Assembly: GCA_035296965.1 (NCBI GenBank)
Contig: DATGZX010000146.1
Coordinates: 1-64,000 of the forward strand
Direction of reading: 5' to 3'
Length of the DNA stretch: 64,000 nucleotides
DNA from: DATGZX01 sp035296965
GTDB taxonomy: Bacteria > Planctomycetota > Planctomycetia > Gemmatales > Gemmataceae
The notes beneath the pieces are model-generated. The model was not told the origin of the DNA. It searched no databases and saw only the letters and a program-made list of their open reading frames with translations. The position numbers were made by a program, and so were the translations under genes. Shown here in pieces: positions 8,791 to 17,032 of this stretch (within the stretch, counting starts at the first letter, position 1; each line of letters starts with the position of its first letter).

Positions 8791-9015
8791 TTACGGCTTG
8801 ACCCCGCAGTCATTTCCTTCATGGGGCAGCCAAATTTCACCTTCGGGAAGTGGTGCTGCTAGGAGATGAATCCCCCATTCTTCCGGCCAGGGATCGTAGG
8901 TAAGCTCATCAAGATCGCAGCCATCCACGGCCCGCCTTACTTTCTCAAAGAGATCCAACGCACTACCAATCTCATTCTCGCCAGTGAAAGGTGGAAGGAT
9001 ACGAAATGGAGGGGA
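8791..9015 (-). pseudogene. C-terminal fragment of an unknown protein, partly duplicated
   Basis: The minus frame ending with TAA at 8791-8793 is open back to a TGA at 9016 but has no start codon. It reads like a real protein end, with EIGSALDLFEKVRRAVDGCD, then YDPWPEEWGIHLLAAPLPEG and EIWLPHEGND. A second, diverged copy of its last part (LLSAPLPEYEIW) ends an open frame at 9056-9259 minus. The two copies correspond to an imperfect 40-bp direct repeat (8826-8869 and 9074-9118). It is probably a remnant gene lying between the two giant kinase genes. Confidence 0.4.
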
Positions 9016-9118
9016 TCAAAGTCCACAGCCAATCCTTGCAGAGCCAAACGATGCTTCAGCATGGGAGCGGGCACGGCCAGATTTCGTATTCGGGAAGTGG
9101 CGCTGATAGGAGATAAGC
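8826..9118. repeat. Imperfect direct repeat of about 40 bp (two copies)
   Basis: Copy 1 at 8826-8869 and copy 2 at 9074-9118 share CAAATTTC-like sequence, then TTCGGGAAGTGG, then GCTG-TAGGAGAT. The 11-mer TTCGGGAAGTG occurs a third time at about 16476-16486, exactly where the avd gene is truncated. That places the same short sequence downstream of both candidate DGR target genes. Confidence 0.5.
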
Positions 9119-9277
9119 AGCGTGAGGGGACCGCCGGCTGCTAAACCCAGCATACCGTCTACCAGTCGGACTCCAAATGAAGTACCAAGAGACGGCGCAC
9201 ATGGTAAGATTTGCTATCCGGTTCGGCGCATTAAGCCTAGACGCCTCACCTTCACCCATACATCTGGGAGCGTCGTG

Positions 9278-9523
9278 ATGGCGACCTTCGCTTTCGTAAT
9301 CTCGGTAATCGGCTGGCTCGTTTGCCTGGTGGCATTGATTTGGATCGTAGTACTGGCGTTTCAGGAAAGCGTCCTGTGGGGATTGGGATGCCTGTTTCTA
9401 GCGCCGATCAGCCTCGTATTCGTGATCATGTACTGGGATGAAGCCCGCCGACCCTTCTTTATCTGGCTGCGTGGATTCGTATTATTGATACTGGGGGATG
9501 TCCTCTCGTTGAGATTGCTATAG
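9278..9523 (+). CDS. Small membrane protein, 81 aa
   Basis: Start ATG 9278 follows GGGAG with suitable spacing; the longer frame back to 9122 has no coding character. The protein is nearly all membrane: helices at about 5-27, 30-48 and 60-78, separated by a short charged loop with the sequence WDEARRPFF. That pattern (two short helices, then a W-x-E-A-x-R-P-F-F loop and a last helix) recurs in small planctomycete membrane proteins of unknown function. It lies between the two giant kinase genes and may be the last intact part of an older gene set here. Confidence 0.6.
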   Translation: MATFAFVISVIGWLVCLVALIWIVVLAFQESVLWGLGCLFLAPISLVFVIMYWDEARRPFFIWLRGFVLLILGDVLSLRLL

Positions 9524-9911
9524 TGGTAGACCTCGTTTTCCTTCCTCTCCGGCAACTGACAGAACCCGTCCCAGATCAACAAGAATTAATCCAGATAAAC
9601 GCAGGAACGCTCAGCCAGGTGCGTCTTCACTTCACGGCCAAATCCCGTTTTAAGCCGATTTGAGCGCCTCGAATGGCATAAAGATGGAAGTCAGTAATCG
9701 CTTTTCGTCCCTCAGAGCCAATCATTCGCCTGCAAGCACGCATTTTGCCGACTGGGTGCGATAAACGGCGAACAAATGGGCTTCTCGCACCGGACCTTCC
9801 AAAGAAAACCCTGTCGAAACAGGAATCTGCACCAGCAACCTCTTCCTTGACCGTACCAGTGGACATGGGATAATTCGAGTCAACCGATGTACCACACCCA
9901 GGAGATACCCG
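9524..9911. other. Leader/intergenic region before the second giant kinase gene
   Basis: 388 bp without a convincing gene. A minus-strand open frame (9627-10007) overlaps the kinase start and lacks family resemblance. The only recognisable signals are promoter-like hexamers near 9847-9876. Confidence 0.5.
9847..9876 (+). promoter_or_regulatory. Possible sigma-70-type promoter for the second kinase gene
   Basis: TTGACC at 9847-9852 and TAATTC at 9871-9876 are separated by 18 bp and lie 35 bp before the ATG at 9912. This is only sequence similarity to the general bacterial consensus; planctomycete promoters are poorly characterised. Confidence 0.3.
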
Positions 9912-12900
9912 ATGCCCGCAGAGCCGCTTGCAGGCAACCAAACGCCCACGACCGGATTGACCTGGCTCGAAGAAATCATCGGGCGTTTTGAAAATGCCTG
10001 GCGACACGGCCAGAGTCCCGCCATCGAGAACTATCTGCCCGATGATCAGGCTCGACGAACGAGGGCCTTGGTCGAATTGGTTTATATCGACCTTGAATTG
10101 CGACTGAAGGCGGGGGAAGCGGTGCGGGTCGAGAGCTACCTGGAGCGATACCCGCAGTTGACAGAGACTCCCGACCTAGTGGTTGTTCTGGTCCAAGCGG
10201 AGTATGCCCTCCGTCAACGGACCGAGCCCACGCTCACGTTTGCAGAATACTTTGAGCGTTTTCCCCAATACCAGGACCAACTTCAGCAGTTGATCGCTAA
10301 GAACTCGACCGTCCCACCAGGGGCTGAACCGGATTCCGTCAAAATCTCTCCCGGTTTTCGCAAGACAGGGGATCTCCAACCTCCCGCTCGTCTGGGTCGC
10401 TACGAAATCACCGCCACATTGGGTTCGGGTGGTTTCGGTGTCGTGTACAAAGGCCATGATGCGGAACTACGGCGGGATGTGGCCATCAAAGTGCCTCATG
10501 CAAGCCGCATTACCAAACTGGAAGACGCCGAAGCTTATCTTGCCGAGGCACGTGTGGTCGCCAGCCTGGACCACCCGCACATTGTCCCCGTCCACGACAT
10601 GGGCCGAACCGAAGATGGACTGCCGTTTGTGGTTTCCAAGTTCATCGAAGGTGGCGACCTGGCAAAGAAGCTTCGACAGAGCCGCTTCTCTTTCTCCGAG
10701 TCGGCCCAACTGGTGGCGACGGTGGCCGAAGCCTTGCAATATGCCCACCAGAAGCGCCTGGTTCACCGAGACCTGAAGCCTGCCAACATTCTCCTGGATG
10801 GTCACAACAAGCCCTACTTGACCGACTTTGGGCTGGCGCTGAAAGAAGAGGATTTTGGGAAACAGGCAGGCATCGCAGGCACCCCGGCCTACATGAGTCC
10901 CGAGCAGGCGAATGGTGAAGCGCATCTCGTGGATGGGCGATCCGACATTTTCAGCCTCGGCGTGATCTTTTACGAATTATTGACAGGCCGTCGCCCATTC
11001 ATTGCCAATGATAATCTGGACCTCCTGGTTCGGATTACGGCGGTTGATGCCCGCCCTCCTCGGCAACTGGACGTGGCGATTCCCAAGGAGTTGGAACGCA
11101 TTTGCTTGAAAGCGTTGGCGAAGCGTGCGAGCGAGCGTTACACCACTGCATTTGATTTGGCCGATGATCTGCATCACTGGTTATCCCAAGGGGCTACCAT
11201 AGCTGCTCCCGAGCCAGTGCTTACTCCTTCAGCACCGATCAAGATCGTTCCCAAGGGCCTTCGCTCATTCGACGCCAATGACGCCTATTTTTTCCTGGAA
11301 TTGCTCCCTGGGCCTCGTGGTCGAGACGGGTTGCCGGACAGTATACACTTCTGGAAGAGCCGGATCGAGGAGACAGACCCAGACAATACGTTCCGGGTCG
11401 GTCTCATCTACGGGCCAAGTGGTTGTGGCAAATCGTCGCTCGTGAAGGCAGGTCTGTTACCCTATCTGTCTGATGACGTGATCGCAGTCTACATCGAAGC
11501 CAGCGCCGACGAGACCGAAGCCAGGCTCTTGAAAGCGCTACGGAAGCTCGGTTCTGGATTGTCGCCCGACCTTTGCCTGGCTGAAAGCCTGGCTGCACTA
11601 CGTCGAGGACAAGGTATTCCTCCGGGCAAGAAGGTGCTGATCGTCCTAGACCAGTTTGAACAATGGCTTCATACAAAGCGAACAGCTGAGAACCCAGAAC
11701 TGGTGCAAGCCCTGCGGCAATGTGATGGCGGACGGTTGCAATGCGTCGTCATGGTGCGAGACGATTTTTGGCTAGCCGTCAGCCGATTCATGAAAGCGAT
11801 AGAGGTTGAGATTCTGGAAGGCCGGAACTCAGCCCTGGTCGATCTCTTTGACCCACGCCATGCGAAGAAAGTGCTGGCAGCATTCGGTCGAGCGTTCGGG
11901 ACTTTGCCAGAGCGAGCTGGTGATCTGCCCAAAGACGAAGAAGCTTTCCTCGATCAAGCCGTTGCTGGTCTAGCCCAAGATGGCAAAATCATCTCCGTGC
12001 GGTTGGCTCTTTTTGCCGAGATGGTGAAGGGGAGGCAGTGGACGCCCGCCATGCTCAAGGAAATGGGCGGGATGGAGGGCGTGGGCGTTACCTTCCTTGA
12101 AGAAACTTTCGCCGCCTCGACCGCACCACCACAACATCGTTTGCATCAGAAAGCAGCCCAAGCGGCACTGAAAGCTCTGCTTCCCGAATCCGGGACCGAT
12201 ATCAAGGGCACCATGCGGTCGCAGCAGGAATTGTTGGAGGCATCAGGGTATGCCGTCCAGCCCAAGAACTTCGAAAACTTGTTGCGGATTCTCGACGGCG
12301 AACTTCGGCTCATCACGCCGACCGACCCGGAAGGGAAAGAGGAGGGTTCCGCCTCTTTGTTGAAAGCCGGTGAGAAGTATTTCCAATTGACTCACGATTA
12401 TTTGGTTCACTCCCTGCGAGAATGGCTGACCCGTAAGCAGAAGGAGACAAGGCGGGGCCGGGCGGAGTTGCTCTTGGCTGATCGTGCGGCGGTGTGGAAT
12501 GCCCGACCTGAAAACCGGCAACTGCCCTCACTCCAGCAGTGGCTTCAAATCAAGTGGTTCACGGCAAAAAAGAACTGGACATCACCGCAGCAGAAGATGA
12601 TGAGGAAGGCCGGCAAGTATCATGCGGTGCGGGGGATGCTGGTTGGCGTGCTGCTGGCAGTAGCGACCTTCACCGGCCTGGGTATTCGAGAGCAATTCGA
12701 GGAGAGGAGGAAGGCGACGTATTCGGCTGGCTTGGTAGGGCAGCTTCTCAAGGCCGAAACTGCCCAGGTGCCGGGGATTATCACAGAGATCGGGCGGTAC
12801 CGAGCTTGGGCTGACCCGCTGCTTCAAGAGAAAAACAACACGGGGGCAGAGGACTCCCGGCAGAAGCTCCACGCCAGCCTTGCCCTGCTGCCGGTGGATT

Positions 12901-15900
12901 CAGGCCAGTTCGATTACCTCTATGATCGTTTGCTGACTGCCGATCCCGAAGAATTGCGAGTTATCCGTGACGCTCTAAAAGAGCGGCACAATTCCCAGCT
13001 TATGGAGCGATTACGGAAAGTAGTGGCGGCATCGAAGGAAAACCCTGACAGGCGTCTGCGGGCGGCATGTGCGCTGGCTGGCTGTGAAATTGTTCCAGAA
13101 GATGCAGGAGATGGCTGCTGGCAGGCTGCCTCACCTGTGATCGTCAAGCAACTCCTGACGGCGGTGCAGAAGAATCCCAGCCACTACCCCTTGCTTCTCG
13201 AACTCCTTCGGCCTGCCAAATCCAGATTGCTAACGTCTTTGGGCGAGGTCTATCGAGGCAAGAACAAGTCCGAAACCGAGCGAGGGTTTGCGACCGCCAT
13301 CCTCGCTGATTATGCCGCCGACCAGCCGCAGGTGTTGGCTGATCTGGTGATGGACGCCGACGCCAAGCAGTTTAGCGTGATTTATCCCAAGGTAAAAGAG
13401 ACCGGAGAGGGTGGAGCGAAGCTGCTTCTGGCGGAAGTAGCCAAGCAACTCAAGCCCACGTGGAGCGACACGCCGCTGAACCCGTCGTGGCAAGAGCCGG
13501 ATGCCGAAATGAGAGGAAGAATCGAAGCGGCCAACGGCATGTTGCACGAGCGGTTTGCCTTCTGCCAGAACATGCCCTTGGCAGAGTTCATCAAAAGAGC
13601 CGAGGAGTTGCGGGCATCGGGCTATCGACCCACCCGGTTTCGTCCGTATGCCGATGCCAAGGGCATTCAAGTGGCGGCGGTCTGGACACGGGATGGGCAG
13701 GAATGGCAGATGGCACACGGATTATCTGCCGACGAAATACGCCAGCGAGACGTGGAAGCACGCAAGCAGACCTTCCACCCGATGGATGTGAGCGCCTACC
13801 AGAGCGATGGCAAAGAGACTTACGCCATCCTGTGGGTCAAGGTTGCAGCCAATACGCCACCAGCCCAACTCGTAGTCGGGTTGAATGAGAAAAACCTGGG
13901 AAGCAAAGCCGATGCACTTCGTAAGGACGGCTATCGGCAAGCCACTTATTCCCAGATGGTTTCCCCGGACGGCATGACACGCATCTGTGCGATCTGGAGG
14001 AAGGTTCCAGGTCAGAACGCTCCACCCTACCGGATTTTTTCGGGGATTGAATCAGATTACAGAAACGAAAACCGCCTGGGAGGTTTGCAGGTCGATGTTC
14101 AGGTCAGCAAGGCGGGGCCGATCCCAAGCACGAAGGAACGCTACACGGAGCAACTCCAGGAAGCCGAGAAGCTCTTGCAAGGCAAGCCCAACGATGCTGC
14201 CGCCCGATTGCAGCGAGCGCTGGCTTACTTCAACCTGGAGGACAACCAGAAGGCCCTAGCCGACTTATCATTGGTCATCAAGCAGTTGCCGCAAGAAGTA
14301 TCCGGCTATCAGTATCGGGCCATCGTCCAGGCTCGGCTGGGCAAGGGAAAAGAGGCCAGGGACGACCTTGCCAAGTTCACGGTGTTGAGTGCCGATCCAA
14401 GTACCAAGGCGTATGCAGATGCCCTGGTAGCGGCTTACCTTGGCGATGAGGACCAGGGAATGAAGCGGCTGGAAGCCGCTGTCACCGCCAATGCCAAGCA
14501 AGCGGGCTTTCTGTACGATGCGGCCTGTGCCTATTCCCTCGCTACCGAGGCGGTCGCCAAAAAGAAAGATCAAACCAGAGCCAGGTCTTATGCGGATCGA
14601 GCCGTGGCTTTGCTCAAGCAGGCCATCGCCCAAGGCTACAGCGATTACATGCACATGGAAACCGACTCCGACCTCGACCCGATTCGGCAACACATTGGTT
14701 ATTCGGCGCTACTGAAAGGCGTAGCACTGGACCGACGCTACACTGCCGTCTGGCGGGAAAGCGCTCTGTCGGCGTCGGTGGAAGTTCATGGCCTTGATCC
14801 GGTGGAGCATCTGGCCCGGAGCAAGTCCTTGATCGCTCAAGGCTACCGTCCTGTTTCTTTGTCGGTGGCCGATCTTGGAGGCGGTGTAAGCGTAACGGCC
14901 TCGGTATGGCACCGGCCTGTTGTTGCCGATAATGACAAGGAGACGTTAGCGAAACGGCAGGCGAATGCGGCGGTGGCTCTGCTGAGAATGAACCAGCCAG
15001 GGAAGGTCTGGCCGCTCCTGAAACACAGCCCCGATCCGAGAGTGCGGAGCTATGTGATTCATCGGCTGAGTCCGCTGGGGGTGGACGCCAAGGCCATCAT
15101 CAGGCGTGTGAACGAGGAGCCGGACATAAGCATTCGGCGGGCGTTGATTCTGAGTTTGGGGGAGTATGGCGAGGAGGATTTTGCGCTCGAAGATCGTAAG
15201 GCGATGCTGGAGAAGTTGCAGGAAATCTATCGCACGGAGGCCGATCCTGGACTTCATGCGTCGGCGGAATGGCTGTTGCGAACATGGAAGCAAGAGGCGT
15301 GGCTGAAACAGACCAACGACGAGTGGGCGAAAGACAAAGAGCAGCGGGAGAAACGTCTGGAGGGGATTCAGCAGTTAGTGACGAAGGACAAAGAGAAAGC
15401 CCCGCCGCAATGGTACGTGAACGGTCAGGGTCAGACGATGGTGGTGGTTGGTGGTCCAGTGGAGTTCATGACGGGATCGCCGCCTAGCGAAGTGGGGAGG
15501 GGAAGTAACGAGACTCAGCACAAGAGGAGGATTGGTCGGACGTTTGCCCTTGCCTCTACGCCAGTGACGAAGGAACAGTTCTTGCGTTTTCAGCCCAAGT
15601 TTTCGCACATCGAGATGAGGCGTTATCCTGAACCGACCTGTCCGATTGGTGGGGTGCTCTGGTACGAAGCGGCGGCCTATTGCAACTGGTTGAGCAAGGA
15701 AGAGGGCATTGCAGAAGATCAGTGGTGTTACGAGATCGAGGGTAACAAGATCAATCTGAGGGCGAACTACCTGAGCCTGAGGGGGTATCGGTTGCCAACG
15801 GAAGCGGAGATGGAATATGCGACCCGTGCAGGTGCGTTGACGAGTCGCTATTTTGGCGAGACGGAAGAGTTGCTTGCGAAGTATGCGTGGTACAGCAAGA

Positions 15901-16268
15901 ACTCGCAGGAGCGGACGTGGCGGGTGGGAAGCCTGAAGCCGAACGATCTTGGCTTGTTTGACAGTCAGGGCAACGTGTTTACATGGTGTCAGGAGGCGTA
16001 TAAAGCATACCCTGCAGGCAAGGGAGATGAAGGGGCAGAGGATGAAGGGGCAGAGGATGAAGAAGGCGGATTAGTGGTCAAAAGTACAGATAGCCGTGTT
16101 TTGCGGGGTGGCTCGTTCGCCGTTCAAGCGTCGTACGTTCGTTCTGCCTACCGTGACGCCGTTGTGCCGGCGAACCGGTCTAGCAATTTCGGTTTCCGTC
16201 CGGCGAGGACTTTACTGCTTGGCTCCTTTACTGCTTTACGACCTACCGCCGCAGGCGGTCGAAAATGA
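9912..16268 (+). CDS. Giant Ser/Thr kinase - STAND NTPase - repeat - FGE-sulfatase protein, 2118 aa; probable DGR target
   Basis: Residues 15-130 form an N-terminal helical region with two R/E-Y-P-Q-type repeats, common before planctomycete kinases. The kinase spans about 161-430 (GSGGFGVV at 171, Lys193, HRDLKPAN, DFGLAL, GTPAYMSPEQ). An nSTAND-type NTPase follows with Walker A GPSGCGKSS 501-509 and Walker B VLIVLDQFEQW. A membrane helix lies near 905-925. Then come HEAT-like repeats and, at about 1220-1380, tandem ~50-residue repeats (ASGYRPTRFRPY, DGYRQATYSQM) that look like the bacterial tandem repeat domain family. TPR-like repeats are at about 1415-1560. The FGE-sulfatase domain occupies about 1830-2105 (YRLPTEAEMEYATRAG, VLRGGSF, FGFRPA). 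It is paralogous to 4463-8785 but has the extra repeat block. Like that protein it is probably a transmembrane sensor with a variable extracellular ligand-binding face. Confidence 0.9.
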   Translation: MPAEPLAGNQTPTTGLTWLEEIIGRFENAWRHGQSPAIENYLPDDQARRTRALVELVYIDLELRLKAGEAVRVESYLERYPQLTETPDLVVVLVQAEYALRQRTEPTLTFAEYFERFPQYQDQLQQLIAKNSTVPPGAEPDSVKISPGFRKTGDLQPPARLGRYEITATLGSGGFGVVYKGHDAELRRDVAIKVPHASRITKLEDAEAYLAEARVVASLDHPHIVPVHDMGRTEDGLPFVVSKFIEGGDLAKKLRQSRFSFSESAQLVATVAEALQYAHQKRLVHRDLKPANILLDGHNKPYLTDFGLALKEEDFGKQAGIAGTPAYMSPEQANGEAHLVDGRSDIFSLGVIFYELLTGRRPFIANDNLDLLVRITAVDARPPRQLDVAIPKELERICLKALAKRASERYTTAFDLADDLHHWLSQGATIAAPEPVLTPSAPIKIVPKGLRSFDANDAYFFLELLPGPRGRDGLPDSIHFWKSRIEETDPDNTFRVGLIYGPSGCGKSSLVKAGLLPYLSDDVIAVYIEASADETEARLLKALRKLGSGLSPDLCLAESLAALRRGQGIPPGKKVLIVLDQFEQWLHTKRTAENPELVQALRQCDGGRLQCVVMVRDDFWLAVSRFMKAIEVEILEGRNSALVDLFDPRHAKKVLAAFGRAFGTLPERAGDLPKDEEAFLDQAVAGLAQDGKIISVRLALFAEMVKGRQWTPAMLKEMGGMEGVGVTFLEETFAASTAPPQHRLHQKAAQAALKALLPESGTDIKGTMRSQQELLEASGYAVQPKNFENLLRILDGELRLITPTDPEGKEEGSASLLKAGEKYFQLTHDYLVHSLREWLTRKQKETRRGRAELLLADRAAVWNARPENRQLPSLQQWLQIKWFTAKKNWTSPQQKMMRKAGKYHAVRGMLVGVLLAVATFTGLGIREQFEERRKATYSAGLVGQLLKAETAQVPGIITEIGRYRAWADPLLQEKNNTGAEDSRQKLHASLALLPVDSGQFDYLYDRLLTADPEELRVIRDALKERHNSQLMERLRKVVAASKENPDRRLRAACALAGCEIVPEDAGDGCWQAASPVIVKQLLTAVQKNPSHYPLLLELLRPAKSRLLTSLGEVYRGKNKSETERGFATAILADYAADQPQVLADLVMDADAKQFSVIYPKVKETGEGGAKLLLAEVAKQLKPTWSDTPLNPSWQEPDAEMRGRIEAANGMLHERFAFCQNMPLAEFIKRAEELRASGYRPTRFRPYADAKGIQVAAVWTRDGQEWQMAHGLSADEIRQRDVEARKQTFHPMDVSAYQSDGKETYAILWVKVAANTPPAQLVVGLNEKNLGSKADALRKDGYRQATYSQMVSPDGMTRICAIWRKVPGQNAPPYRIFSGIESDYRNENRLGGLQVDVQVSKAGPIPSTKERYTEQLQEAEKLLQGKPNDAAARLQRALAYFNLEDNQKALADLSLVIKQLPQEVSGYQYRAIVQARLGKGKEARDDLAKFTVLSADPSTKAYADALVAAYLGDEDQGMKRLEAAVTANAKQAGFLYDAACAYSLATEAVAKKKDQTRARSYADRAVALLKQAIAQGYSDYMHMETDSDLDPIRQHIGYSALLKGVALDRRYTAVWRESALSASVEVHGLDPVEHLARSKSLIAQGYRPVSLSVADLGGGVSVTASVWHRPVVADNDKETLAKRQANAAVALLRMNQPGKVWPLLKHSPDPRVRSYVIHRLSPLGVDAKAIIRRVNEEPDISIRRALILSLGEYGEEDFALEDRKAMLEKLQEIYRTEADPGLHASAEWLLRTWKQEAWLKQTNDEWAKDKEQREKRLEGIQQLVTKDKEKAPPQWYVNGQGQTMVVVGGPVEFMTGSPPSEVGRGSNETQHKRRIGRTFALASTPVTKEQFLRFQPKFSHIEMRRYPEPTCPIGGVLWYEAAAYCNWLSKEEGIAEDQWCYEIEGNKINLRANYLSLRGYRLPTEAEMEYATRAGALTSRYFGETEELLAKYAWYSKNSQERTWRVGSLKPNDLGLFDSQGNVFTWCQEAYKAYPAGKGDEGAEDEGAEDEEGGLVVKSTDSRVLRGGSFAVQASYVRSAYRDAVVPANRSSNFGFRPARTLLLGSFTALRPTAAGGRK
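16098..16214 (+). other. Candidate DGR variable region VR2
   Basis: 39 codons aligned without gaps to VR1. The fixed frame is VLRGGSF, then RS, R, VP, NR and GFR; the variable positions are mainly NNC/NNT codons (GCC, GTT, TAC, GTT, GCC, TAC, GAC, GCC, GTT, TCT, AGC, AAT). It ends just before a GC-rich tail with TTTACTGCTTTACG and CCGCCGCAGGCGG, which resembles the sequence after VR1. A truncated avd gene follows 96 bp later, the order seen in complete DGRs. Confidence 0.7.
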
Positions 16269-16310
16269 AAATGACAAAATAAACATCTGTACACTATACA
16301 TTAGGCAGGC

Positions 16311-16487
16311 ATGGCGGACCTTAAAAGGCATGAAGAACTTGTCATAATCACGAAGACGTATGACCTGATTCTGTGGTCGTGCAATCACACCGGCAAGTTC
16401 TCCCGTAACCATCGTTTCGTGCTGGGTGAAGGCATCGGGCGGAACCTTTACGATCTGCTGGAAACCCAAAATAAATTCGGGAAGTGA
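16311..16487 (+). pseudogene. avd: Truncated DGR accessory protein Avd (four-helix bundle family), 58 aa
   Basis: The frame MADLKRHEELVIITKTYDLI, then LWSCNHTGKFSRNHRFVLGE and RNLYDLLET, is the N-terminal half of an Avd/23S-IVP-type four-helix-bundle protein, the basic partner of DGR reverse transcriptases. Such proteins are about 110-130 residues, whereas this one stops after 58 with an aberrant tail (QNKFGK). The break coincides with TTCGGGAAGTG, which also occurs twice at 8.8-9.1 kb, so a deletion by recombination at a short repeat is likely. No template repeat or reverse transcriptase follows. It could still be expressed, but half the bundle is missing. Confidence 0.75.
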
Positions 16488-16490
16488 ATC

Positions 16491-16631
16491 ATGCTTGGGT
16501 TCTTCAATCTCGGCCCGCTTGAGGTTCTCATCATCGTCCTGGTGCTCGCCTTTCTTACTCTCGTTGTCGGCGTTACACTCTTCGTCATCTATTTGGTTAA
16601 TAGAAAGTCAGGCGACGACGGAGAGAATTGA
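16491..16631 (+). CDS. Single-pass small membrane protein, 46 aa (TatA-like N-terminus)
   Basis: ATG 16491 starts 3 bp after the avd stop. MLGFFNLGPLEVLIIVLVLA continues as one long helix to residue 40 and ends in a short charged tail. The N-terminal G-P-x-E-x-L-I-I pattern is like TatA/TatB proteins, but the amphipathic helix of TatA is absent, so it is more likely an unrelated membrane miniprotein. No separate ribosome-binding site is visible; the sequence GGGAAG inside the end of avd could serve. Confidence 0.45.
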   Translation: MLGFFNLGPLEVLIIVLVLAFLTLVVGVTLFVIYLVNRKSGDDGEN

Positions 16632-17032
16632 GCGCCCCTCGATTGATCGAGTCGCACTCAGCGGCTTGCCAACGACTTGCAGTGCCTCAAGGCCGAGAGC
16701 TACGGTTTCGCAGTGAAGGTCATTGACGAGAGCCGTGCTTCGGTTCCTGCACGTGGCCCTCGAACTTGCCTGAGACTGAGACTATTCACACCATTCCGAA
16801 AGTTCTCTGAATACTCGAAGTGATTGTCGAGCCGTTGCTTGCGCCATTTCGACCGAACGCCGTTTGAGGCCGGCTACCCGTCTCATTCGTCCAGTATCAC
16901 TTCCAAAACGGCGGTGATGCGACCCATCCTTGTCTCAAATCTCATGACACTTTTCTCCACGCCCTTCTCGACCAACTTCCTGAATGGACACCAGCCTATT
17001 GGTAATTACTCACCAACCGAGGGAGAACCAAA
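16632..17032. other. Intergenic stretch at the start of the plasmid/ICE-like block
   Basis: 401 bp without a credible gene. Near its end are a GACACC motif (16987-16992), a small hairpin TTGGT-AATTACTC-ACCAA and the ribosome-binding site GAGGGAG for the ardC-like gene. The left edge of the mobile block should fall here, but no clear attachment site was found. Confidence 0.5.

Noticed and set aside
16027..16060. Tandem 15-bp repeat (GATGAAGGGGCAGAG twice) as a possible regulatory repeat
   Set aside because: It lies in frame within the giant kinase gene and only encodes an acidic repeat (DEGAE) in a loop of the FGE domain.
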